A DNA stretch of 64,000 nt from JACCXG01 sp963836735 (lineage in GTDB: Bacteria > Acidobacteriota > Vicinamibacteria > Vicinamibacterales > 2-12-FULL-66-21), in contig CAWIKP010000025.1 in NCBI GenBank assembly GCA_963836735.1, forward strand, positions 734,680 to 798,679. Reading direction: 5' to 3'. Below the pieces are notes generated by a model. It saw only the letters and a list, made by a program, of their open reading frames with translations. It searched no databases and was not told the DNA's origin. Each line of letters begins with the position of its first letter. Position 1 is the stretch's first letter. Positions 46,501 to 53,838 of this stretch are shown here, one piece after another. A program made the position numbers and the translations under genes.

Positions 46501-48528
46501 ACCGGCTCGACCCCAATCTTCGATCAGCTGATGAAGCGGCCCGAGTCCGCGACGGCGCTCCTCGGCGCGATGAAGGCGGGACGCATCACCCCCGCGCAGC
46601 TCGGGCCCGCGAACGTGGCCCGGCTGCGGACCCACCCGAATCGGGACGTCGCGCAGCAGGCCGCCACGCTGCTCGATGTGCTGACCCCGCAGGCGCGCGA
46701 GCGTGCCGAAGTCGTCGCGGCGCTGACGCCGGAGGTCGAGAAGGCCGGCGACGCGGCGAGGGGCAAGGTGCTGTTCACCGCGGCCTGCGCGAGCTGCCAC
46801 AAGCTCGGCGACGTCGGCAAGGACGTGGGACCGCCGCTTGCCGGCATGGGGGCCCACGGCCGCGCCGAACTGCTCGGCCACATCGTCGATCCCAACCGCG
46901 AAGTGGATCCGAGCTTCTGGCAGTGGAACGTCACGACGAAGAAGGGCGAGACGCTGGTCGGCATCATCGCCGGCGAGAACGCGTCGAGCATCACGCTGCG
47001 CAGCCCGGCCGGCGACGTCGAGGTCAGGAAGGACGATATCGCCACCCGCGAGAACACGCGACGATCGCTGATGCCCGAAGGCCTCGATTCGATGGGCGGC
47101 GAGGCGCTTCGCGACATCCTGACCTTCATCTCGGCCGGCGATCAGCGGTTCCGCGTCGTGGATCTGAGAAAGGCCTACACCGCGAGCAGCCGGCGCGGAT
47201 TCCGGCGTGAGGACGACACGACCGATACGGTGCCGCTCCATCGCTTTGGGGACGTCACCGTGGCCGGCGTCCCGTTCTTTGTGATGGATCCGGCGAAATC
47301 ACTCACCGGCACCAACCTGCTGGCGTTGAAGGGAGGACCCGGAACCGGCAACCTCTCCGACGAGTTTCCGCAGCGGGTCGAGATTCCCACCAGCGTGACC
47401 GCCGCCAGCCTCCACTTCCTCGGCGGCGTCGGGCTGTGGGCCTGGCCGGCCGGTGGCGATGCCGCGCGCGGAAAACCGGTCATGAAAGTGACCGTCCAGT
47501 TCGCCGACGGCACGAGCGAGGAGCACGTGCTCCAGAACGGCGAGTACTTCGCTGATGCTCTGGTGCGGGCCGAAGTGCCGCGCAGCGTCGATGCCGGAGA
47601 CTTCACCGGCCGTGGCCAGCTTCGCTACTTCGCGCTGAACCTGGGCAAGAAGGCACCGCTCTCCAGGATCGTGCTCGAGAGCTACGACAACGACGTCGTA
47701 CCCACCACCGTCGCCATCACGGCCGGCGACGAGCCCATCGCGCCGCGCGGTTCGTCGAACGGGTCGGCCCCCCAGTCCGTTCCCGCGCCTGCTCCGCAGG
47801 AGAGGCCCAAGGCGGGTGGCAAGGGGGACGCGCCGCTTCCTGAAACCAAGCCGATCGCGTGGGCGCCGAACAAGACCCGCGTGCTGGTGATCGGAGGCGG
47901 CAGCTCGCACAATTTCGGCCAGTTCTTCGGCGGCACCGACGTCGCCACGCTGAACGCTGCCGGGTTCAGCGTGAACTACACGGAGGACCGCGATCAGGCG
48001 GCAGCGGAGATCGGCAAAGCGGACGTCGCCGTGATCAGCGTCAACCGTCAGTTCTTCGACACGCCGGAGTACCGCAAGGCGCTGTTCGACTTCGCGGCGG
48101 CCGGCAAGGGCCTGGTGATGCTGCACCCGGGCACCTGGTACGGCTACACCGGCTGGCCCGAATTGAACGCGACCGTCGTCGGAGGCGGCGCCCGCGGTCA
48201 CGACAAGATCGCGAAGTTCTCCGTGAACGCGCTCGAGCCCCAGCACCCGGTCATGAAGGGCGTGCCGAAGTCATTCGAGGTCGAGGACGAGCTCTATTAC
48301 CTGAATGCCGAGCCTGACAAGATGCCGGCCGGGGTCGCGTCGATCGACGTCCTCGCCGAAACGTCGCCAAGCGTGCGCTACAAGCAGCCGCATCCCGCGG
48401 TCTGGATCACCAGCCACCCCAACGCGCGCATCGTCGGCATCACCCTCGGTCACGACGAACGCACCCACGACCTGGCTCCCTTCAAGACGCTGCTGACGAA
48501 TGCGGTGACCTGGGCGGCGAAGCGCTGA
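43537..48528 (+). CDS. Giant exported ThuA/PVC-dehydrogenase/HEAT/cytochrome c/ThuA protein
   Basis: Intact, 1663 residues. Signal peptide (LLILTTIALTALTTFPAAQ). Residues about 30-280 are a ThuA-like (glutamine amidotransferase-fold) domain (VFIRSGPKSHGPGAHDHPRF, VTIHAGNVSRDPDWFRTVAG). About 305-720 form a PVC-type membrane-bound dehydrogenase propeller (FDLTLVAAEPLIHKAMNIDW, NGDGIMDRRHVFADKLELV). About 720-1070 are HEAT-like helices. Haem motif CASCHK lies near 1083, with GPPLAGMGAHGRAELLGHIV. A beta-sandwich follows at about 1205-1385. A second ThuA-like domain occupies 1445-1663 (VLVIGGGSSHNFGQFFGGTD, VMLHPGTWYGYTGWPEL). The ATG at 43537 gives the signal peptide. It probably oxidises sugars in the periplasm. 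Confidence 0.92.
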   Translation: MRKLLILTTIALTALTTFPAAQQQRPQAQGQLRVFIRSGPKSHGPGAHDHPRFLKDWVPLLNARGARAAGAEGFPTRAQLDETDVLILHAQEAGNIPDATDRKNLADFLARGGGLVTIHAGNVSRDPDWFRTVAGSSWRNGTTKWLEGPMQLYFTDRESPITKDMSNWAMDDEIYYDMDLMPDVHVLAAAYTPKPAGARNAGAQRRADELTGGGKRVSVYDIQPQIWTYERTIEGGKTPYRSFVSIPGHLYENFNRPNYRALLLRGIAWAGKRTNVDEFLKPDEKGDALRYVEGGPTAPSKAAAKIEVHPEFDLTLVAAEPLIHKAMNIDWDEKGRLWVSETPEYPNGRRVPNTALWKDTGSLEPTQQRDPEDTISILSDSNGDGIMDRRHVFADKLELVTGFVFYRNGVIASTAPDIWYLEDTNNDGVADKRTKLYAGLGTQDTHAVINNLRWGLDGWIYATHGYSVGMVTSPDGKQEFGRDGSGVVRFKPDGSAFEQYSSRGGNTWGLDITWDGQVFWTQPTSGTVFFHTVLPEFVLAKARMPGTTSFKGMISGQTTYPAMQWPDQAYVQIDLVGQFTAAAGCAVYEGGAWPEKWNYAYFTGEPTLNIVHQQFVAKDGVSYTTRKEQGREQTEFIRSTDMWFRPIETRVGPDGALYIIDFYNQAVIHNDTRGPLHGPANAAVRPDRDHYFGRIWKVQHKQARKLTMPALNRRDLPSLLKVMETSPNAQVKQTAWRLAQENFATDPRLVKAKRPMGSSVLDLYERARTASSGEQRRTLLDTFANSPDNWTRSAIAAAATGSAAAYVTDALGYGRPEALTDLVSAILPGALPADAGRVLTAAARAPGQANPLKPAIVRAVAQMNGSLSMDASTTEAVRTLLANPATAAAALPIVARWDTAGTLKADAEQRAAGLARELGDSGTSDDRKAEISASLLSVPAQRTAALSAIEAMLAAPQSSDALKTRLIATLGNNAGADTDAAMINALARTGSTPIFDQLMKRPESATALLGAMKAGRITPAQLGPANVARLRTHPNRDVAQQAATLLDVLTPQARERAEVVAALTPEVEKAGDAARGKVLFTAACASCHKLGDVGKDVGPPLAGMGAHGRAELLGHIVDPNREVDPSFWQWNVTTKKGETLVGIIAGENASSITLRSPAGDVEVRKDDIATRENTRRSLMPEGLDSMGGEALRDILTFISAGDQRFRVVDLRKAYTASSRRGFRREDDTTDTVPLHRFGDVTVAGVPFFVMDPAKSLTGTNLLALKGGPGTGNLSDEFPQRVEIPTSVTAASLHFLGGVGLWAWPAGGDAARGKPVMKVTVQFADGTSEEHVLQNGEYFADALVRAEVPRSVDAGDFTGRGQLRYFALNLGKKAPLSRIVLESYDNDVVPTTVAITAGDEPIAPRGSSNGSAPQSVPAPAPQERPKAGGKGDAPLPETKPIAWAPNKTRVLVIGGGSSHNFGQFFGGTDVATLNAAGFSVNYTEDRDQAAAEIGKADVAVISVNRQFFDTPEYRKALFDFAAAGKGLVMLHPGTWYGYTGWPELNATVVGGGARGHDKIAKFSVNALEPQHPVMKGVPKSFEVEDELYYLNAEPDKMPAGVASIDVLAETSPSVRYKQPHPAVWITSHPNARIVGITLGHDERTHDLAPFKTLLTNAVTWAAKR

Positions 48529-48532
48529 TGTT

Positions 48533-48630
48533 GACTTCCGCCTGAAGGCGGAAGCCACGGGCGCAAAGAATGAAGACGACTACCTCCTTCATTGGGCGAC
48601 TGGTGGCTTCCGCCTTTAGGCGGAAGGTCA
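48533..48630. repeat. Two family B palindromes in inverted arrangement
   Basis: CTTCCGCCTGAAGGCGGAAG (48535-48554) and CTTCCGCCTTTAGGCGGAAG (48607-48626). Flanking GCCAC/GTGGC also pairs, so the pair forms either two small hairpins or one large stem with a ~45-base loop. It follows the giant gene's stop by 5 bp and is a plausible terminator. Confidence 0.8.
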
Positions 48631-48689
48631 AGCGTCCCCAGGTATGATCACGAACCCGGGACACGGGCCCGGACATCAGAGGAGATGAG

Positions 48690-49673
48690 ATGAAGAGATT
48701 CGTTCTGGCGGCGGCGGTGCTCGGCTGCGCGTCGTCCGTTTCCGCGCAGCAGGCTGCCGTGGATCACTCGGCGCACGTGCACGAGGCGCAGGCCGCACCG
48801 GCGGCGGCCGCGCCGCAGGCGCCGCAGACTCCTCCCGCGACCCCTGGGGCCCCGGCGCCGGGCGGTGGACGCGGCGGGCCGCAGATCGACGTGCCCTGGA
48901 ACGACGCGCTCCCGCCGGGCACCGCCGATCACGCCGCGCGTGCGCTCAAGGAGTCGAGCCGGCACGGTGAGTGGGCCGACATCAAGATGCCCGACGGCAT
49001 CCTCAAGGCCTGGGTGGTGTACCCCGAGCGCTCGCAGAAGGCCGGCGTCGTGCTCGTGATTCACGACATTCGCGGCATGTCGGACATGGCGCGTGCGATG
49101 GGCGATCAGCTCGCCCAGGATGGCTTCATCGCCGTCGTACCGGACTTCCTCTCCGGCAAGGGGCCGAATGGCGGGGGCACCGACTCGCTCGGCGGCGACG
49201 TCGGCAAGACCATCCAGGCCCTGACGCCGGCTGACGTCGTGGCGCGATTGAACGCGGCGATGGACTACGGCAAAAAGCTGCCATCGTCCACCGGCAAGAC
49301 CGGCGTGATCGGCTTCTGCTGGGGCGGCGCGCGCAGCTTCGGGTTCGCCGCAGCGCAGCCCGCGCTGAACGCGGCCGTCGTGTACTACGGCGACGCACCG
49401 GGATCGGCCGACGGCACGCTGGAGACCACGCTCGCCAACGTCAAGGCGCCGGTGCTGGGCCTGTATGCCGGCAACGACGCGCGCATCAATGCCACGCTGC
49501 CGGCCACCGAAGCGGCGATGAAGAAGCTCGGGAAAAGCTACGAGCTCCACTCCTACGAGGGCGCAGGCCATGGGTTCATGTTCTCGCAGGCCGGCGCCGG
49601 GGGCGCCAACCTGAAAGCCGCGCAGGAATCGTGGCCGGTGGTACTGCAGTTTCTCAAAAAGAATCTTCAGTAG
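48690..49673 (+). CDS. Exported dienelactone-hydrolase-family protein
   Basis: Intact, 327 residues. Signal peptide (RFVLAAAVLGCASSVSA), then an Ala/Pro/Gly-rich linker to about residue 68. Hydrolase core: VVLVIHDIRGMSDMARAMGD, nucleophile Cys in IGFCWGGARSFGFA, Asp in LYAGNDARINATLP, His in GAGHGFMF. The Cys nucleophile is characteristic of dienelactone hydrolases. Preceded by GAGGAGATGAG. Confidence 0.9.
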   Translation: MKRFVLAAAVLGCASSVSAQQAAVDHSAHVHEAQAAPAAAAPQAPQTPPATPGAPAPGGGRGGPQIDVPWNDALPPGTADHAARALKESSRHGEWADIKMPDGILKAWVVYPERSQKAGVVLVIHDIRGMSDMARAMGDQLAQDGFIAVVPDFLSGKGPNGGGTDSLGGDVGKTIQALTPADVVARLNAAMDYGKKLPSSTGKTGVIGFCWGGARSFGFAAAQPALNAAVVYYGDAPGSADGTLETTLANVKAPVLGLYAGNDARINATLPATEAAMKKLGKSYELHSYEGAGHGFMFSQAGAGGANLKAAQESWPVVLQFLKKNLQ

Positions 49674-49686
49674 GCGCCGCCTGGCG

Positions 49687-49771
49687 GCCGGGTCTCAAAG
49701 ACCCGGCCCTGCAGGGATGGTTGGACGAAACCGTACCGAGAAACCGTAGGGGCGGGTCTTCAGACCCGCCC
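49687..49771. repeat. Family C palindromes (GGGTCT...AGACCC)
   Basis: GCCGGGTCTCAAAGACCCGGC (from 49687) and GGGCGGGTCTTCAGACCCGCCC (49750-49771, written in part) are two adjacent hairpins; a third partial one (CCGGTCTTCAGACAGG) follows at about 49785-49800. They are related to the arms at 4938-5014. They sit after the dienelactone hydrolase stop. Confidence 0.8.
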
Positions 49772-49773
49772 GA

Positions 49774-50233
49774 TCTTGCAGGCCCCGGTCTTCAGACAGG
49801 CGGAGAGGCGATGTCGGTCATGACCACGATCGCGCTGTTTCTCGACGTACGGCTCGATGCGGCTCGCCAGGCGATTCTCAGCCGTATCCTGGCCCCCCGC
49901 GTACGGCCCTATGGCTCGTGAACAGAAGCACGACAGTGGCCCCGGAGGCCAGGAATCTCCCGGCGATGTTCATGTGAGTGTCCTCTGTCCGATGCCACTT
50001 TGCGGAAGTCGACGATAGTGACCGTCGCGACTCCCCGCCAAAGGTGGAAGCCGGAAGGGAAAAGGTGGAAGCCGCTGGGCAAAAGTGAACTGGCTGGAAA
50101 GACCTCAGGGCGGCTGCCTTAACAGACAGAGCCATTTAGTCCGACGACTCCGCGAGTGGCTGAGCCCTTGCATTTCGGGCGGCGGCTGAGCATTCGGGGG
50201 GAATGCCCAGCAGCCCACCCGGGGATTTCTGCA
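49774..50233. other. Intergenic region with possible gene remnant
   Basis: On the minus strand an ATG at 49973 with RBS AGAGGACACTCAC opens MNIAGRFLASGATVVLLFTS and stops at 49878. This looks like a signal peptide cut off by a stop or frameshift; downstream codons in another frame (AENRLASRIEPYVEKQ) may be its continuation. It is too short to identify. The rest (49980-50233) holds short AAAGGTGGAAGCCG repeats around 50037-50075 and nothing else I can support. Confidence 0.3.
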
Positions 50234-50719
50234 ATGACGCCGCGCCGCTTGGTTCTCGCCCACCTGTTGATCGCCGCCGTGCTCGGCGGGTCACTCTACG
50301 ACATCGCGACGAGTCAGGAGCACTGGCCGTTCTCCGACTACCCGATGTTCTCGACGGTCCACCGCAAGCACGTGCTCGACAACTGGTATCGCGTGTTCGG
50401 CGTCACCCCGGACGGCCGGGAGGTGGCGATTCTCGCCTATCCCGAGCTCTGGCCGCTCGACCAGTCGCGGTTGCCGCTGGGTATCCGCCGGCTCGCGCAG
50501 GAACCGGGCAGCGGATCAAGGGTTCAGGCAGGGCTGGCTGACATCCTGCGCAGGTACGAGGAACGCCGCATCGCCGGACTGCACGACGGGCCGGCCTTCA
50601 CGGGTCTCCGGCTCTACAGTCTCGGCTGGGATCTCGAGCCGAATGCCGCCAACCTCGATCGTCCGCGATCGAAAGTGCTGGTCGCCGAAGTCGGACGGGT
50701 GCCTGGGGCGCGGCAATGA
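50234..50719 (+). CDS. Small membrane-anchored protein preceding an HTTM-like gene
   Basis: 161 residues. One N-terminal hydrophobic segment (LVLAHLLIAAVLGGSLYDIA), then a soluble part (HWPFSDYPMFSTVHRKHVLD, NWYRVFGVTPDGREVAIL). The ATG at 50234 starts the membrane segment; the longer frame from 50156 is not supported. The stop overlaps the next ATG. No named family is recognised; proteins of this type often travel with HTTM proteins, so the two probably work together in the membrane. Confidence 0.75.
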   Translation: MTPRRLVLAHLLIAAVLGGSLYDIATSQEHWPFSDYPMFSTVHRKHVLDNWYRVFGVTPDGREVAILAYPELWPLDQSRLPLGIRRLAQEPGSGSRVQAGLADILRRYEERRIAGLHDGPAFTGLRLYSLGWDLEPNAANLDRPRSKVLVAEVGRVPGARQ

Positions 50720-51726
50720 TTCAGGCAATCAGCCATTCGATCGCGGCACGATGGCGCGCGTTCTGGTTCGCGCCCGCGCCGGTGACGAACCTCGCGATCA
50801 CGCGCCTGCTTTTCTTCCTCGGTCTCACGATGTTCTACCTGCCGCACGATTTCAGCGGGTGGGGTGACGTGTCGCCGGCGCTCTACCAGCCGATCTGGCT
50901 GTTCGATTACTTCGGACTCCCGGTGCTGAGCGTTCACGCTCTGAATGTCATCCAGACGGTGTGGAAGCTTTCCCTGCTTTGCGCCTGCATTGGTTTCTAC
51001 ACCCGCACCAGCATCACCCTCGCGGCCATTCTCGGCACCTATCTGCTCGGCCTCGGACACAACTTCGGCCAGACGTATCACTTCGACGCGATCCTCGTGT
51101 TCGCGTTCTGGATCCTGGCCTTCTCGCGCGCGGGCGATGCCTGGTCCCTCGATGCGGTCAGCCGCGCGGCGCGCAGTCCGTATGCCACCCCGCCAGCGCC
51201 GAGCGGCGAGTATCGCTGGCCGGTCCAGCTCGTACTCGTCGCGATGTCACTCGTGTTCTTCGCCGCCGGCTCAGCGAAGCTCCGCGCCTCGGGCATCTCG
51301 TGGATCACATCCGACCACATGGCGATCCTCCTGGATCGCGTGCAGTACCACATCTCGGATGCGGAGCCCTGGTTCCCATGGGGCAGCGGGTTCGCGAGGA
51401 TCCCCTACGCCGCGAACTTCATGGCCCTGACCACCGTCTTGTTCGAGACGACGTATCCACTCGCGCTCTTCAGCCGGAGACTCAGGCCGGTGATTGTGAT
51501 GGGAGGCATCGGGTTGATCCTCGGCATCCGCGCGCTGATGGGTCCCACGTTCGAGAACTTCCTTTTGATCAACCTGTTCTGGGTCCCGTGGGACCGGGTG
51601 GAAGCGTGGGTTCGGGTTCGGACCCGTGTGACCGCCGTCGCCTCCCCATCGGTTGCGGCCTCCGGTTGCGGCCTCCGCCCCGGTTGCGGCGGCCGCGCCT
51701 TCGAAACAGCACGTGCCGGAAATGCG
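50716..51726 (+). CDS. HTTM-like (vitamin-K-dependent carboxylase-related) membrane protein
   Basis: About 337 residues with 7-8 hydrophobic segments. TNLAITRLLFFLGLTMFYLP, IQTVWKLSLLCACIGFYTRT, TYLLGLGHNFGQTYHFDAIL, LVLVAMSLVFFAAGSAKLRA and SGISWITSDHMAIL resemble the HTTM core. The frame has no stop before the following glycosyltransferase: it runs through a GGTTGCGGCCTCC tandem repeat (51650-51700) straight into that gene's ATG. I split them at 51726 by domain, but a natural fusion or a stop lost by repeat slippage are both possible. HTTM enzymatic function here is unknown. Confidence 0.75.
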
Positions 51727-52745
51727 ATGACGCGCACCGACTCGACGCCGGACATCTCCGTCGTCATTCCAACCTACAACCGCGGCGCACAGCTCAGGCC
51801 GGTGCTCGCCGCCCTGCTCGCGCAGGATACCGGCGGGGTGACCTACGAAGTCATCGTGGTCGACAACAACTCCCGCGACGGCACGCGGGCCGTTGTCGAG
51901 GAGGCGATGGCGTCCGATTCCTCCGGGCTGATGCAGTACGTCTTCGAGCCGCGTCAGGGAGTCTCCTACGCGCGCAATACCGGAGTCGAGCGCTCGCGCG
52001 GGCCGATCATCGGCTTCCTGGACGATGACGGCGTTCCAGTAAGCACGTGGGTGCGTGAGACGAAACGGGCCTTCGACGCGTACCCGCAGGCGGACTGCAT
52101 CGGCGGCCGGGTGCGGGCGAACTGGACGACTCCGCGGCCGTCGTGGATGACGCACGCGCACGCGGGACCTGTCGCCCTGCAGGACCGGCCGCATGTTCAG
52201 TGGGTGAATCGCTCGAGCGCGTCAGCGTGTCTGATTCGGCGAACCTGGCGATCCGCCGCGCAGTCTTCGACGAGATCGGCGGGTTCTCGCCAGGCTATCC
52301 ACGCAACCAGGATCGCGAGTTCGAGATGCGGATGTGGCGCGCCGGCAAGGCCGGGGTGTACGTGCCGATGATGGACGTGGTAGTGGACATTCCGGCCGAA
52401 CGCTTGACCAGGCGCTATCACCGGCAATGGCAGGCGACGACCGGCCGGTATCATGCGCTGCTCCGCTTCAGGGATACCGTCGACGCTGTGGGGAGACTGC
52501 ACGACGACGAAACCAGAACCCGCCGGCTGCTCGGGACGCCGCTGTTTCTCTATCGGTCGTTCCTGCACCACATCGTCGGCTGGTGCGGCGCCTTCCTGCG
52601 TGGCGACGCCGATACCCGGTTCTTCCACGAGACGAGGCTGTGGTACTTCTCCTCATTCGTGTGGACCCGCTTCAAAACGGACGTGGCGCCGCAGCTCATG
52701 CCCTGGTCACACCGGCGTGCGCTGGCGGGTCGGACCGGGGCGTGA
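51727..52745 (+). CDS. Family 2 glycosyltransferase, one frameshift
   Basis: About 339 residues. GT-A fold start ISVVIPTYNRGAQLRPVLAA, VIVVDNNSRDGTRAVVEEA, YARNTGVERSRGPIIGFLDD (the DDD metal-binding site), later LAIRRAVFDEIGGFSPGYPR and NQDREFEMRMWRAGKAGVYV. The frame changes near 52233 (one base missing after SACLI). The last 50 bp overlap the convergent glycosyltransferase. Donor and acceptor are unknown; neighbouring genes suggest cell-surface glycan work. Confidence 0.82.
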
Positions 52746-53736
52746 GCCTGGCCTCTCGGGCACACCGCCAGTCTTCCCAGGCAAACCCCGCGTAGTACGC
52801 CGCCATCATCTCGTGACGAGTCGCGCCGATGATGTCGCGTCGGGCCAGGCGGCCCAGCCCGTCGACGACGTGTCTTGCCATCGCTCTGATCGCGAACAGC
52901 GGAACACCGGCAACGCGCTTCGCCGCCCGGAGATCCACACCGGCGTCCGACCGGGGATGAATCCTGTGCAGCCGCGATCGTGAGATCCCCTTCCACAGCC
53001 ACCAGCGGCGGAAGTATTTCCTGGTGAGACGGCTCGCGGGCACATGATGGTGCAGCCTCATGTCGGGCGCATAGGCCCCGCGTGCGCCGTGGGCTTGCGT
53101 CCGGCAGAAGAACTCGGCCTGCTCCTGGCCCAGCAGCGACGTCCCCTTGCGGCCGAACGCGGGGTCGAAGCCGCCGACCGCATCGATCAGCGCGCGCCGG
53201 ACCGCCATGTTGGCGCCGAGTGGAACCCGCTGCCGCTCTTCGAACACGAACGGCGACGGGCCGTAATCGAGAATCGCGATCGTGCCCCATAAGTCGCCGC
53301 GGTGGCGATCGAGCCAGGAAGGGCATGGCGCTTCCCAGATCGGATACACCGGCCCCCCGGTGTAATCGCTCCTGGCGTCGGCCACCATGGGAGCTATCGC
53401 CGCCTGCAGCCAGCCTGGCTCGACGACCACGTCGTCGTCGGTGAAAAGCACATAGGTGGACCGGCCAGCCGCAAGCCCGGTGTTGAGCGCGTACGACTTT
53501 CCCTGACGAGGTTCGTGCAGGTAGTGGAGCGGAACGGGAAAGCCCTGTTGCCGGTCCCGAACGACCGTGGCGGTGTCGTCGCTGGAGTTGTTGTCCACGA
53601 CCAGCACCTCCCAGCTCACGCCGCGTGGAACGGTCATGCGGGCGAGGCTGTCGAGCGTTTCTCCCAGCACCCGGGCGCGGTTGTAGGTGCAGATCAGTAC
53701 GGTTGCGGTTGGTGGCATCGCGTTGCTGGATTCCAT
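52696..53736 (-). CDS. Family 2 glycosyltransferase
   Basis: Intact, 346 residues. TVLICTYNRARVLGETLDSL, VLVVDNNSSDDTATVVRD, YALNTGLAAGRSTYVLFTDD with DDD site, GANMAVRRALIDAVGGFDPA, FGRKGTSLLGQEQAEFFCRT. It is similar in layout to the convergent neighbour, suggesting an old duplication. An internal ATG at residue 7 (MPPTATVLICTYN) is an equally good start. Confidence 0.88.
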   Translation of the reverse strand: MESSNAMPPTATVLICTYNRARVLGETLDSLARMTVPRGVSWEVLVVDNNSSDDTATVVRDRQQGFPVPLHYLHEPRQGKSYALNTGLAAGRSTYVLFTDDDVVVEPGWLQAAIAPMVADARSDYTGGPVYPIWEAPCPSWLDRHRGDLWGTIAILDYGPSPFVFEERQRVPLGANMAVRRALIDAVGGFDPAFGRKGTSLLGQEQAEFFCRTQAHGARGAYAPDMRLHHHVPASRLTRKYFRRWWLWKGISRSRLHRIHPRSDAGVDLRAAKRVAGVPLFAIRAMARHVVDGLGRLARRDIIGATRHEMMAAYYAGFAWEDWRCAREARLTPRSDPPAHAGVTRA

Positions 53737-53838
53737 GGCTTCGGTCCCGGAGGGACTCCGGGCCGGATCCCAGCAATAACCGGGCCCGGATCAGTCACGA
53801 ACGCTCGAAGCGGGTCCTGCCGAGGTAGGTCGCGATGC

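Noticed and set aside
49811..49921. Small plus-strand frame starting MSVMTTIALFLD
   Set aside because: It has no good ribosome-binding site and opposes a better, though also weak, minus-strand signal-peptide-like start.
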